From contig NZ_LWDV01000006.1 in the NCBI RefSeq assembly GCF_001693735.1, forward strand, positions 205,989 to 269,988: a stretch of DNA of 64,000 nt, read 5' to 3'. The notes below the pieces were generated by a model. That model did not search any database, was not told where the DNA came from, and saw only the letters and a program-made list of their open reading frames with translations. This document shows positions 8,790-18,382 of the stretch, one piece after another. Origin of the DNA: Orenia metallireducens. GTDB taxonomy: Bacteria > Bacillota > Halanaerobiia > Halobacteroidales > Halobacteroidaceae. The translations under genes were made by a program, and so were the position numbers. The first letter of the stretch is position 1; every line of letters starts with the position of its first letter.

Positions 8790-10601
8790 CTAAACAATCC
8801 CCTCCTTCATAAACTGATTAGTATAGAGTTTATAATAGTATCCTTTACTTCTTAATAACTCTTGATGATTTCCTGATTCGATTATCTCACCATCTCTAAG
8901 TACCAAAATTCTATCAGCAGAACGAATAGTAGATAATCTGTGAGCAATAATAAAGTTAGTTCTTCCTTTTAATAACTTATCAATTGCTTGTTGAATTATC
9001 TGCTCCATCTCAGTATCTATAGAAGAGGTAGCCTCATCAAGTACAAATATTCTAGGGTCTGCTAATACTGCTCTAGCAAAGGAGATTAATTGCTTCTCCC
9101 CAGTCGATAAACTACCGCCACCTTCACCAATTTTAGTATCATATCCCTGCTCTAGTTTCTTAATAAGTTGATGAGCATTGACCAATTTGGCAGCTTTGAT
9201 TATATCCAAATCACTTGCTTCTAAATTACCATAGCGAATATTATCTTTAATCGTTCCACTAAAGAGATGAGGAGTTTGGAGTACATATCCGATATTGGAA
9301 TGGAGCCATAATTTGGATCGCTTCTTATAATCTACTCCATCAATTAATATCTCTCCTGCTGTTGGTTCATAAAATCTACAAGCTAAATTAACAATAGTAC
9401 TCTTACCAGAACCGGTCTCACCTACCAAAGCTATAGTCTCTCCGGCCTTAATTTCCAGATTAAAATCCTCTAAAATCTGCTCCCCATCTTCATAAGCAAA
9501 AGATACATTCTTAAAGGAGATATCCCCTTTAATCTCTGACCAATTCTCTCGCTTAGGAGTAAAGGTATCACCATAAATCTCGATAACCTCTTGACTATCT
9601 TGAATATCAGGTTTAGTCTCTATCATTGATAAAGTTCTTTCTGCCGAAGCCTGTGCTGACTGTAATTCAGCAAAGACTCGTGCCAATTGACTGATTGGCT
9701 CAAAAAAATGAACTGTATAGGAGATAAAAGCAACTAAAGTTCCATAACTTATAGTAGTCAATAGAACATCTCTACCTCCAAAAACAAGGGCAAAACTAGT
9801 CCCTATACTTCCTAAAGTCAATACTACTGGTAGATATAATGCAGAAAAGATAGCTGCTTTAACTGATGATTCTCTCATCTTAGTAGTCTTCTCTTCAAAT
9901 TCTCTTAAATTGTCTTCTTCTCTAACTAGGGTTTTAGTAGTCTTAGCCCCCATAATCCCTTCATTAAAAGCACCAGTAATTTTAGAATTAATCTTTCTAA
10001 CCTTACGATATAGCTTTAATATCTTCTTTTGAAAATAAAGACTAATAACAGCCAAGATAGGTACTACTGATAAGGTAATTAATGCTAACTTCCAATTTAA
10101 AAAGAGCATAATTACCATAGTTGTTATCATCATTGTTATTCCCCAGACTGAATCTACAAATCCCCAAGAGAGAACCTCTCCTAATCTCTTTACATCAGAG
10201 GTCATTCTTGCCATTAGCCAACCTACTGCTGTCTTATCATAATAAGAGAAAGATAACTCTTGTAACCTCTTAAAACCTGCCTTTCTAATATTATAGGTCA
10301 TTGTTGTCTCTATCTTTCCAGCATAATTTATCAATAACCAGACATTAATAGCCTGCACAATTATTAATACTCCATATAACAAGCTAAACCTTAATAAAGC
10401 ACTAATATTATTATTAACTACAAATTTATCAATAGCATATTTAGTCATCAATGGGAAGATAGCATCAATACCTCCAACTCCCATCATCACAGTAGCTAAA
10501 ATTAAAACCTCTTTCTTTAATGGTTTAAGATAATAGAGTAACTTCTTCCATAATCCAAAATCAAAATCTTTATTATAATCCTCTTCTTTAAACTCCGTCA
10601 A
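8790..10601 (-). CDS. ABC exporter half-transporter, catalytically canonical subunit (YheH/BmrD-like)
   Basis: 603-residue fused permease-ATPase. Six membrane helices fill about residues 30-310 and the nucleotide-binding domain about 350-590. Walker A is GETGSGKST, Walker B IFVLDEATSSID with the catalytic Glu, and the H-loop FIIAHRLSTI. The ABC signature is altered (LSTGEKQ instead of LSGGQ). Together with the upstream partner, which has the opposite defect, this is the pattern of heterodimeric multidrug exporters such as BmrCD. In an operon, 103 bp after the partner. Substrate unknown. Confidence 0.92.
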   Translation of the reverse strand: MTEFKEEDYNKDFDFGLWKKLLYYLKPLKKEVLILATVMMGVGGIDAIFPLMTKYAIDKFVVNNNISALLRFSLLYGVLIIVQAINVWLLINYAGKIETTMTYNIRKAGFKRLQELSFSYYDKTAVGWLMARMTSDVKRLGEVLSWGFVDSVWGITMMITTMVIMLFLNWKLALITLSVVPILAVISLYFQKKILKLYRKVRKINSKITGAFNEGIMGAKTTKTLVREEDNLREFEEKTTKMRESSVKAAIFSALYLPVVLTLGSIGTSFALVFGGRDVLLTTISYGTLVAFISYTVHFFEPISQLARVFAELQSAQASAERTLSMIETKPDIQDSQEVIEIYGDTFTPKRENWSEIKGDISFKNVSFAYEDGEQILEDFNLEIKAGETIALVGETGSGKSTIVNLACRFYEPTAGEILIDGVDYKKRSKLWLHSNIGYVLQTPHLFSGTIKDNIRYGNLEASDLDIIKAAKLVNAHQLIKKLEQGYDTKIGEGGGSLSTGEKQLISFARAVLADPRIFVLDEATSSIDTEMEQIIQQAIDKLLKGRTNFIIAHRLSTIRSADRILVLRDGEIIESGNHQELLRSKGYYYKLYTNQFMKEGIV

Positions 10602-10704
10602 TATCGATAACCTCCCTTTTTAATTGAAAATTTAGAAGTGGTAATGGAGAATCAAGCTCTTAAAAAGTTTAAATTCTCAATTCTCCCTTCTCAATTATTA
10701 AAAA

Positions 10705-12504
10705 TTACCCATTTACCACCATTTCCTTTTCTAGACAATTTTGAATATCCCATACTCTTTTATACATACCTTCTCTATTAATCAACTCTTGATGAGTTCC
10801 TACCTCTACAATTCTACCTTCATCTATTACTAAAATCTTATCAGCTTCAGCTAAGGTATTGATACGATGAGAGATAATAAAGGTTGTAGTATCTTCTCTC
10901 TTCTTCTTCAACTCCTGACGAATGGCAGCATCAGTCTCAGTATCAACTGCACTTAAGGAGTCATCAAAGATTAATATCGGGCATTCTCTGATTAGGGTCC
11001 TGGCAATAGCTACCCTCTGTTTTTGACCACCTGACAAAGAGACTCCCCGCTCTCCTACTAAGGTATCATAGCCCTCTTCAAAACCTAAAATAACATCATG
11101 AACAGCTGCATTATTAGCTGCTTCAAAGATCTCTGTATCTCTTACATCACCTCTAGCTAAACCTATATTCTCTTTAATAGATTTGGCAAAGAGAAAAGGT
11201 TCTTGTAAAACCAGACCAATATTCTTCCTTAACCACTTTTTATTGATATCTTTGATTTCATGACCACCTATCTTAATTGAACCCTCTTGATAATCATATA
11301 GTCTAGCTAATAGATGAACCAGAGAGCTCTTACCAGAGCCTGTTGCTCCTAAGATAGCTATAGTCTCCCCTTCCTTAACCTCAAAGGAGATATCCTTTAA
11401 TACAGGTTTTCCCTTTTCATATTCAAAGTAAACACTTTGGAAGTTAATATCCCCTTTTATCTCTGGTTTAAGCTCACCATCCTTCTCTTCTTCTCTAGCT
11501 TCATCTAAGATTTCCTGAATACGACCTAGAGCTACTAAGGTTTTACCCATATCTGTTAAAATGCGACCAAGTTGGCGGATTGGCCATAATAGCATACCTT
11601 CATAAGTAATAAATACAACTAGGGTTCCTAAGGTTATAACCCCTTCAAAAGCCCAATAAGAGCCAAAAATCAATACTATTCCAATCTGAAACATACTCAA
11701 GAAATCAGATACTGACCAAAACCAAGCCAATAATCGTAATACATGATAACATTTATCTTTATAATCTAAACTCTCTTTATCAAACTTATCTATCTCATAA
11801 TTTTCTCTAGCAAAGGCTCTAACTACTCTAACCCCTGTTAAGTTCTCCTGCAATACTGTAGACATTCTCCCTTCAGCCTCATCAGCAGCTTTAAAAGATT
11901 TCTTAACCTCCCTATAAAAGAAGTAAGAGAAAGCTAAGATAATAGGCACTACTCCAATAGCTACTAGGGTCAGCTTTACATCTAGTAAAAACATAATAAT
12001 AGCTACAAAAACCATCATAAAGATAGCACGACCAACCTCTACCAATTGTACCGCTAAAAAGCGTCGAATAGTATCCACATCGGAAGTGCAGCGCTGAATT
12101 AAATCACCAGTCTCAGCCTTAGTATGATATTCATAAGGAAGATGCTGCAAATGATCATATAGTCTTTCTCTCATATTCTTAGCAATCGATTCAGCTGCCA
12201 TAGCTGACCATTTACCTTTAAAGTATAAAAACAACCCCCGTAATAGAGTCAATAGAACTATTACTATCCCAGCAATCCATAAATTCTGTACTAAAACTCC
12301 TTTACCGCCAAAACCTTCTATAGCTGCCCCTATTACTTGAGGTACATCTAAAGGTTTATCACCAATTATAGAGTCTATTGTTACTCTCAATACCAATGGA
12401 CTTAGAATTGAAAAGAAGGTTGCTAAAGCAATACTAATTAATGCTCCAATGTACAATAACCTATTTCCTCTCATATAACTCCAAAACAATCTTAAATTAC
12501 CCAA
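10705..12504 (-). CDS. ABC exporter half-transporter, degenerate-Walker-B subunit (YheI/BmrC-like)
   Basis: 599-residue partner subunit. Six membrane helices are followed by an ATPase domain with Walker A GATGSGKSS and a canonical signature (VSLSGGQKQRVAIARTL). Walker B is ILIFDDSLSAVD, where Asp replaces the catalytic Glu, so this nucleotide site should hydrolyse ATP poorly. The good signature here completes the good Walker site of the downstream subunit, giving one active and one degenerate composite site. First gene of the two-gene unit; GGGAGG lies before the ATG. Confidence 0.92.
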   Translation of the reverse strand: MGNLRLFWSYMRGNRLLYIGALISIALATFFSILSPLVLRVTIDSIIGDKPLDVPQVIGAAIEGFGGKGVLVQNLWIAGIVIVLLTLLRGLFLYFKGKWSAMAAESIAKNMRERLYDHLQHLPYEYHTKAETGDLIQRCTSDVDTIRRFLAVQLVEVGRAIFMMVFVAIIMFLLDVKLTLVAIGVVPIILAFSYFFYREVKKSFKAADEAEGRMSTVLQENLTGVRVVRAFARENYEIDKFDKESLDYKDKCYHVLRLLAWFWSVSDFLSMFQIGIVLIFGSYWAFEGVITLGTLVVFITYEGMLLWPIRQLGRILTDMGKTLVALGRIQEILDEAREEEKDGELKPEIKGDINFQSVYFEYEKGKPVLKDISFEVKEGETIAILGATGSGKSSLVHLLARLYDYQEGSIKIGGHEIKDINKKWLRKNIGLVLQEPFLFAKSIKENIGLARGDVRDTEIFEAANNAAVHDVILGFEEGYDTLVGERGVSLSGGQKQRVAIARTLIRECPILIFDDSLSAVDTETDAAIRQELKKKREDTTTFIISHRINTLAEADKILVIDEGRIVEVGTHQELINREGMYKRVWDIQNCLEKEMVVNG

Positions 12505-12654
12505 AACTATTACCTCCCTTAATAAAACACCTTATAAAACCAAAAATTAAATATTATAAAATCATCGTTACATAAATCCCTTCCACATCTTTCGCTTATT
12601 AACCCCACTCATAATTACTCCCTCCCTAAAATCACTATGTAATCCAATATAAAG

Positions 12655-12684
12655 AAAAAACCACAGGTAATTTTACCTGTGGTT
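12655..12684 (-). terminator. Hairpin terminator, second of a tandem pair
   Basis: Stem AACCACAGGTA/TACCTGTGGTT followed on the minus strand by TTTTTTC. Same stem core as the hairpin at 12726-12760. Confidence 0.7.
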
Positions 12685-12725
12685 AAAGAGATAAGAGCCT
12701 ACTATATAGATATAAATTATCCATA

Positions 12726-12760
12726 AAAAACCACAGGTATTTTTATAACCTGTGGTTTAA
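12726..12760 (-). terminator. Hairpin terminator after the 35-residue ORF
   Basis: Stem AACCACAGGT/ACCTGTGGTT with a T6 run on the minus strand, about 30 bp past the small ORF stop. The stem repeats in the next hairpin, a tandem duplication of the terminator. Confidence 0.75.
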
Positions 12761-12791
12761 ACAAAAAATAACTTATGTAATCTTAATTAGA

Positions 12792-12899
12792 TTAGATATT
12801 TATCCCCAAGCAGGTCATAAAGATATATTTATTTTTAAGATTTCCTACAATATTTAACAGCATCATAACTAAAAAGATTACAATTAGTAAATTATTCAT
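12792..12899 (-). CDS. Small hydrophobic peptide (35 aa)
   Basis: Too short for routine calling but well supported. AAAGGAGGTCG lies 5-7 bases before the ATG, the peptide starts MNNLLIVIFLVMMLLNIVG (one membrane helix) and ends after a short basic tail, and two tandem terminators follow. I do not recognise it. It could be a small membrane protein or the toxin of a type I system, but no antisense RNA is evident. Isolated between the ABC exporter genes and a pseudogene. Confidence 0.55.
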   Translation of the reverse strand: MNNLLIVIFLVMMLLNIVGNLKNKYIFMTCLGINI

Positions 12900-13198
12900 C
12901 TTTACGACCTCCTTTCAAAATTTATTTTATATTGAATTATTTTTAAATTTATTATACATTTAGTATATATAGGTTTATATTGTATGTCAAGGATTAATTT
13001 TAAATTAATATTATTTCATTATTTGGCATAAATATTAATTGATTTAACCCATATTAATATTCCTTACAGCAGTACAAGTCTCCTTAAATAGTATATATCT
13101 ATCAGCTGTAATAGAATTACTTTTTAATTGAAATATTAACCATTTTAAATATCTCTATATTCAACTCTAAAATTTAATGACCATACTTCTTTATAAAA

Positions 13199-13651
13199 CT
13201 AATCTCTCAAAATATTTATTCTAGGCTTAAATCCATACCTCATATAAAATTTGAATACTTCCTTATTACCAGATGCCACAGCTATCTTCTTAGAAACTAC
13301 TTTTTCTTCATCTAACCATCTTAAAGCACCTTTCATTAATCTGTCTCATAAATTTATACCTCTATCTTCTTCCTTTACATATATTGAATCTATCTCTCCT
13401 ATCCTTTTAGAGCTAACTGAAGAGATAGCATAAGCAATCAGTTCCTCCTTATTTATATCCTCTACCACTTCGATTCTCAATATAAATCCTTCTCTATTTA
13501 ACTTTTTAATTCTATCTTCAAAGGTATTCTTCCTAAAATAATCTTCAAAATAGATTGATTTTTCTTGGTGATATCGGTTCAGTTCTACTCATAAGGGTCT
13601 TATCATCTCTATTTCATCTTTAGCTATCAAATAAAAATTAAAGTTATCCAT
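13199..13651 (-). pseudogene. GNAT acetyltransferase pseudogene with two in-frame TGA codons
   Basis: A continuous frame of 151 codons reads as a GNAT protein: MDNFNFYLIAKDEIEMIRPL, then TGA, then VELNRYHQEKSIYFEDYF, later IGEIDSIYVKEEDRGINL, then a second TGA, DRLMKGALRWLDEE and FKFYMRYGFKPR. The first TGA falls where relatives usually have Trp; the second is in the acetyl-CoA loop. A ribosome site (AAGGAGAT) and a normal TAG stop remain. TGA ends other genes in this window (for example at 18646), so decay is more likely than recoding. The rest of the frame is intact, so inactivation looks recent. Confidence 0.75.
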
Positions 13652-13697
13652 AGTATAATCTCCTTATAAATTAATTGTTATATAAACCAAATTAAAA

Positions 13698-14477
13698 TCA
13701 TTTCTTAGCAAAGACATTGATTCTTCTAAAGATTTCAAAGTATCTTCCATTATCTAATTCAGTACTTTCTAACATTCTCTTAATCACAGTATTTCTAAAG
13801 GAGTCAGCATCTTCTTCTGATATAAATTCTAAAAAAGGTACTAAAGAGGGGTGCTCAATCCATTTGACCAATTCATCAGAGTTTGGAAAGTGCCAATCAG
13901 CATTCTCTTCCCAAACATCTACTTGACTGAATTTACACCCTGCAATTAATTCCTCATAATGACTGACTTTAGGCATATACCAAGGCCATTCAAAGCCATT
14001 AAAGTACCTTCTATACCTTGCTTCTTTAATCGTTCTTCTGATCACCTCAAAATAGTTGGAACAATTACCATCAGCAGCAAAATTAAAACGAATTATTCCT
14101 TTGGGTTTCAATGCCTTAAAACAGTTATTAAGTAAGTTATTATGATCTTTCACCCAATGTAAGGCTGCATTAGAGAAGATAAGGTCAAATTGCTCTATAA
14201 AATTAATCTCGTTGATATCCATCACTTGAAAATCTAAATTATCTCTAATTAATCTAGTAGCAGTCTCAACCATCCCAGAAGAAACATCTATACCTAAAAC
14301 CCTCCCTTCTGGAACAGCTTCAGCCAATTGAGCCGTCACTATCCCATCACCACATCCTAAGTCGAGTATAGTCTCATCCCCCTTTAAATCTAACTCTCTT
14401 ATCAATCTAGCCCCCCACTCCTTCTGATGTTTAGAAGCCTCCTTATATTTCTCACCATCAAATTCAAAGTTCTTCAT
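13698..14477 (-). CDS. SAM-dependent methyltransferase (trans-aconitate methyltransferase-like)
   Basis: 259-residue class I methyltransferase. Motif I is ILDLGCGDGIVTAQLAE, followed by VLGIDVSSGMVETA, DFQVMDINEI and the post-motif LIFSNAALHWV. The C-terminal half, with WPWYMPKVSHYEEL and HPSLVPFLEFIS, resembles Tam-type small-molecule methyltransferases. ATG 14477 was chosen: it has GAGAGGTG upstream, and the family N terminus (FDGEKY) begins there. The longer frame to 14594 has no support. Substrate uncertain. Confidence 0.85.
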   Translation of the reverse strand: MKNFEFDGEKYKEASKHQKEWGARLIRELDLKGDETILDLGCGDGIVTAQLAEAVPEGRVLGIDVSSGMVETATRLIRDNLDFQVMDINEINFIEQFDLIFSNAALHWVKDHNNLLNNCFKALKPKGIIRFNFAADGNCSNYFEVIRRTIKEARYRRYFNGFEWPWYMPKVSHYEELIAGCKFSQVDVWEENADWHFPNSDELVKWIEHPSLVPFLEFISEEDADSFRNTVIKRMLESTELDNGRYFEIFRRINVFAKK

Positions 14478-14653
14478 TATAAATACACCTCTCAATTCTT
14501 CTTTTTGATTCAATAAGCTGCATATAATATAGTTATTAATAACTGAATATACTATATTTTCTATATCGGACTCCAATAACCATTTTATTTTCATTTATAT
14601 TCTGTAAAAAGTAAATTTCGCAATCTCTTATGTGAAGTTTATAAATAATTATG

Positions 14654-14932
14654 TTAATCATCTTTATATTTATTCATTAACTCTCTTATCTTCTTCTCTT
14701 CCCAGTCCTTTCCTAATAGCTTGCCAAAACCAAATACACTGAAGGAATGACTAGCTAAACCTATTCCCCAGCCCAACATAGGCCAATAGAACCATAGAGA
14801 TTCTGGACTGGTAGTAAGGTTAAGTATAGCCAAGCCACTATTGACAAGTATATAGGTAAATAGATGTTTATAAAAGACCTTTAATTGAGCTACTCTCTCT
14901 TTAGCCTGCTTATATAGCTCTTCATTTTCCAT
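14654..14932 (-). CDS. 2TM-domain protein
   Basis: 92 residues matching the small bacterial 2TM family: a charged N-terminal helix (MENEELYKQAKERVAQLK), two membrane helices separated by a short loop (FKYHLFTYILVN-like, then FYWPMLGWGIGLASHSFSVF) and a charged C terminus (KDWEEKKIRELMNKY). Function unknown; the domain is often seen near transcription regulators. GAGGAGGTG precedes the ATG. Confidence 0.8.
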   Translation of the reverse strand: MENEELYKQAKERVAQLKVFYKHLFTYILVNSGLAILNLTTSPESLWFYWPMLGWGIGLASHSFSVFGFGKLLGKDWEEKKIRELMNKYKDD

Positions 14933-15003
14933 AATAGCACCTCCTCAATACACAAATTTATTTTCTTATATTTTAATTATTCTCTTCTCTAAGCTATTTC
15001 AAG

Positions 15004-15225
15004 TCAATCTTCTACACCCATTTTTCCACAGCCTTCACCAAACTTTATAGAATGTAGTTCTCCTCCTGTTGCCCAATTATCCCTGTCATATTCATCAATT
15101 ACCACTGTAACCCATTCTGCCTTAACATTTAATATCTCAACTGCTTCTCTAGTAATAGCTTTCACAAACCTCTCTTTCTGCTCTACAGTCCTTCCTTTTG
15201 CCAATTTAAGATTAATAAAAGGCAT
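15004..15225 (-). CDS. 4-oxalocrotonate tautomerase family protein
   Basis: 73 residues with the catalytic Pro exposed after Met removal (PFINLKLAKGRTVEQKERFV). The family helix KAITREAVEILNVKAEWVTVVIDE follows. The length fits the 4-OT superfamily, whose members form hexamers. The physiological substrate is not predictable. AGGAGTGATG lies before the start. In a run of small minus-strand genes. Confidence 0.85.
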   Translation of the reverse strand: MPFINLKLAKGRTVEQKERFVKAITREAVEILNVKAEWVTVVIDEYDRDNWATGGELHSIKFGEGCGKMGVED

Positions 15226-15261
15226 CTCATCACTCCTATAAAATATTAAATAAGTTCACAA

Positions 15262-15711
15262 TCAATATAAATCTAACACCATCTCATCTGTAGCTTTAAA
15301 GCCTAATTTCTCATAGATAGATCTTCCTTGTTCTGAAGCTAAGAGTCTTATCACCTTAACATCCTGTTCCTTTAACCAACTAATCACTTGAGAAGTCAAC
15401 TTAGTAGCATACCCATTTTTGCGATACTTTGGGTAAGTGTAGACATCACCTATAAAGCCATAATAACTCGTTTTAAAATAAGAATAAGGAATATCCTCCT
15501 TAATAAATCCTCCTGCACAAGCAATAATTTTCCCATTCTTTTCTACTACAAAATGCAATACCTTATCTTGTCTGTATAATTTTTGATAAGAAACCAAGAC
15601 CTTGTTGTAAACATCATCAGCTAATAGATCATCTAACCCATCTTCTTTATACATCTCTAGCTTCATCTCCACGATTTTGCTCAATTCATCTAAATTAGCC
15701 CTTCTCACCAC
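15262..15711 (-). CDS. GNAT-family N-acetyltransferase
   Basis: 149-residue single-domain GNAT protein. The acetyl-CoA loop is in GDVYTYPKYRKNGYATKLTSQV (R/Q-x-x-G-x-A form), with IRLLASEQGRSIYEKLGFKATDEM as the C-terminal strand-helix. Start is GTG, with GAGGGAG upstream; a second GTG follows at once. Substrate unknown. Unlike the GNAT pseudogene 1.6 kb downstream, its frame is intact. Confidence 0.85.
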   Translation of the reverse strand: MVRRANLDELSKIVEMKLEMYKEDGLDDLLADDVYNKVLVSYQKLYRQDKVLHFVVEKNGKIIACAGGFIKEDIPYSYFKTSYYGFIGDVYTYPKYRKNGYATKLTSQVISWLKEQDVKVIRLLASEQGRSIYEKLGFKATDEMVLDLY

Positions 15712-15749
15712 ACTACTCCCTCCTCTACTACTCTATTTCAATCTGATCA

Positions 15750-16409
15750 TCAGCAGAATTGTTCTACAAAATCATAGATCAACTCTGCTGTTATACCCCA
15801 AATAGCTCCTTGTTTAGTTTGATAGAGATATATCTTATAAGCTCTTCCGCCCCAAGGCTTAGTATAACGCTCAGGTAAGCCTAACTCTTTAGCTGGGAAG
15901 GTTATAACCTCTTCACCTTTTTGATTAATATAACTAGGGTGTATCTCTAATCTAACCTGATACTCTTGAGGAGGATTCTCTTTGAAATAAGACAGAGGAA
16001 GAGTAATTACCTCAGCAACCTCTTTTGAATTTATCTCCAAATCTTCTAAGTTGTCCACCTCTAGAACGCCTACAAAGGTATCGATAGTCACCCCCATAGC
16101 TGCCACTAAAGTATCCAGCCTTCCTATAATCTTAATATTCTCCTTAGTAATCCCCAGCTCTTCCATAGTCTCTCTAATAGCAGTATCTTCATAACTTGCA
16201 TCAATACTCGGATCATGTTTACCACCAGGCAAGCAGACCTCGCCACCTTGACTGATATTAGCAGCCCTTCTTTCAAAAAGAAGATGGTACTCTCCATCTA
16301 TAAAATATAATAGCATCAATACCGCTGAATTAAAGTACTTATCCTTTCTATGTATCCCTGGAATTTTAGGTAATTTATCCTTTAAATTATTCAAAAATTC
16401 ATCATGCAT
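15750..16409 (-). CDS. Nudix hydrolase, CoA pyrophosphatase-like
   Basis: 219 residues. The Nudix box starts at GGKHDPS and continues DTAIRETMEELGI (R-E-x2-E-E-x-G). The flanking pattern (RRAANISQGGEVCLPGG before it; GRLDTLVAAMGVTIDTFVG after it) is that of the YeaB/NudL CoA-diphosphatase group. Predicted to cleave CoA or related nucleoside diphosphate derivatives. AAAGGAGGAG precedes the ATG. Upstream intergenic DNA (16410-16644) shows no further feature. Confidence 0.88.
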   Translation of the reverse strand: MHDEFLNNLKDKLPKIPGIHRKDKYFNSAVLMLLYFIDGEYHLLFERRAANISQGGEVCLPGGKHDPSIDASYEDTAIRETMEELGITKENIKIIGRLDTLVAAMGVTIDTFVGVLEVDNLEDLEINSKEVAEVITLPLSYFKENPPQEYQVRLEIHPSYINQKGEEVITFPAKELGLPERYTKPWGGRAYKIYLYQTKQGAIWGITAELIYDFVEQFC

Positions 16410-16644
16410 CTATGACTCCTCCTTTAATAACTTATTCTTCAATAAACCTCTTTATCTTTATACTTAGCTTATATTATAAGTTCGACTCCTGATTTATTAA
16501 ATTCAGTATTAGTAAAGATATTCCTGCTATAATTGACTATTGAAGCCTTATTCATTGTATATACTAAAATAAAGTTTAAATATATAATGACATAACTCAA
16601 ATAATCAACTAAAGTAATTTTAAAACTATTCTCTATTTAAAAGT

Positions 16645-16671
16645 CAAAAACTACCGACTTTAATCGGTAGT
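16645..16671 (-). terminator. Terminator of the glycosyltransferase operon
   Basis: Stem ACTACCGA/TCGGTAGT followed by TTTTTG on the minus strand, 14 bp past the GT39 stop codon. Confidence 0.85.
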
Positions 16672-16684
16672 TCAATTATATGAC

Positions 16685-18331
16685 CTAATCATTGATTGTC
16701 TTTATTAATAACATATCATTACTTCCAACCTTATACTTCTTGACTAACCAATTATCTTTTACTTCAAAGAAATTATAAAATTTGTCCTCATCAGAAACAA
16801 TTAAAATTACATTCTCTGAACTACTTAAAAATCTCTCTACTTCTTCTTCACTTTTAAAGATATAATCATAATAAATTCCATTGTAAAAGATAAAGCCACT
16901 ATCATTATTATGAGATCCCCACAGTCCTACCTCTTCATCAGCTACTTGCAAAGTAGCCAAATCCTCTGCCAGATATCGTTCACTTTTAACTAAATTGACT
17001 CTGGGCATAATTATAAGCTTCATCACTAGAATCAATACCACTGAAAAAGTTACAGTAACTATAAATATTCTCTTACTACTTTTCTGAAATAGTAGGGAAA
17101 TAAAGAGCAATCCCCAAATAATAAAGAATAAGGATAAAGATTTAACAACAGTAGTAAATCCGTATTCTCTTATCATACTAGAGTTGAACTCTTTGTTTAG
17201 TAATTCATTGCCTTGCAAGGCTAAGAATACTCCTACTATTAAAATCAAAGTACCAAAAATTAATGCTGGAATCTTTAGTCCTTTTAAAGATTCTATATTC
17301 TTTTTAGCAAATTCACTAAAATACCAGCTAATCAGAAGGGCAAAAGCTGGATATACCTGTAATAAATAAATCCCCCGCTTACTCCCTACAAAACTCAATA
17401 TAATCAATATACTCATAAACCAGATACAATTAAACCCCACAATCTTAGGTAAAGAATCTCTTTTCTTCCACAGATAATAAGCAGCAGGAATTAAGAATAT
17501 AGTCCATGGTAAAGCCTCAATTGGGAAGTTAATCAAATAATAATAAAAAGGATTGGGATGACCTTGGGCTCCAGTAGAATATTCAAGCAGCTGATCTAAT
17601 ACTGCCACCTTAAAATAATCATATCCTGCAACCTTAAATATTAAAGCTATCCAAGTTCCAACTACAACAGTAAAGAATAAAAGCCCCTTAAACCAAGCTA
17701 TATTCTTCAATTTAGACAATTCTTTAGTTATAGCTGTATAGATTAGAATAACCACTACTGGCAATAAAGCTACTGGACTTTTAACTAAAGAACCAATTCC
17801 TATTAACAAAAAAGCTAAGCAAGACTTCCAACAGCTATCCTTATCTTCTAATTGTTCATATAATAAAATCATAGCTATAGTAGTACAGAAGATAAGTGGT
17901 ATATCTAAGTTGACTCTCATAGCAAACCAGAAGTAATTACCGATAGTCGCCAAGACAATTCCTGTTAAGATTCCAACTCTTCTTCCTAACTTACTTCCAT
18001 AATAATAACTTAATAAACCAATCAATAGACTTGCCAAAATAATTCCAGGTAATCTAACCGTTGTAACAGTCATCTTTCCTATCAGAGCTGAAAAAGCTGC
18101 AATCATTCTAAAATACAATGGTGGTTTTTCATAATAAATTTCCTGATTTAAATGGGGAATAATCCAATTCCCTTCTATCAACATCTCTCTAGCCACTTCT
18201 GAATATCTTGGTTCATCAGGAGACCAGAGATCATAATTCCAAATATTAAATAGATATAAGCTAAACACAACCACTGTAAGTAATAAAGTATAGATTAAAA
18301 GCTTTTTATCATAATTAGATCTACTAATCAA
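16685..18331 (-). CDS. ArnT-like glycosyltransferase (GT39/GT83, polyprenyl-phosphate sugar donor)
   Basis: 548-residue multi-pass membrane protein with about 12 helices. It has the family motif LWSPDEPRYSEVAREML near residue 35 (Asp-Glu of the catalytic loop) and NLDIPLIFC in helix 4, as in ArnT. Predicted to transfer a sugar from a lipid carrier to a surface acceptor on the outer side of the inner membrane. Start is TTG with a strong GGGGGGG site. Last gene of an operon with a polyprenyl-phosphate GT2 enzyme, a LAB_N protein and an epimerase, which supports the lipid-linked route. A lipid A-like acceptor is inferred. Confidence 0.88.
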   Translation of the reverse strand: MISRSNYDKKLLIYTLLLTVVVFSLYLFNIWNYDLWSPDEPRYSEVAREMLIEGNWIIPHLNQEIYYEKPPLYFRMIAAFSALIGKMTVTTVRLPGIILASLLIGLLSYYYGSKLGRRVGILTGIVLATIGNYFWFAMRVNLDIPLIFCTTIAMILLYEQLEDKDSCWKSCLAFLLIGIGSLVKSPVALLPVVVILIYTAITKELSKLKNIAWFKGLLFFTVVVGTWIALIFKVAGYDYFKVAVLDQLLEYSTGAQGHPNPFYYYLINFPIEALPWTIFLIPAAYYLWKKRDSLPKIVGFNCIWFMSILIILSFVGSKRGIYLLQVYPAFALLISWYFSEFAKKNIESLKGLKIPALIFGTLILIVGVFLALQGNELLNKEFNSSMIREYGFTTVVKSLSLFFIIWGLLFISLLFQKSSKRIFIVTVTFSVVLILVMKLIIMPRVNLVKSERYLAEDLATLQVADEEVGLWGSHNNDSGFIFYNGIYYDYIFKSEEEVERFLSSSENVILIVSDEDKFYNFFEVKDNWLVKKYKVGSNDMLLIKTIND

Positions 18332-18382
18332 AGTAAACCCCCCCTTAAATTGACCAAACCTCCAATTTATTCTTATTGATAA

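Noticed and set aside
13251..13433. Plus-strand open frame inside the GNAT pseudogene
   Set aside because: It is the antisense shadow of the decayed GNAT frame; no ribosome site and no protein family.
13199..13651. Reading TGA as Trp or selenocysteine in this genome
   Set aside because: TGA ends the GT2 gene at 18646 with the next start overlapping it, so TGA is a normal stop; no SECIS-like hairpin was evident after either codon.
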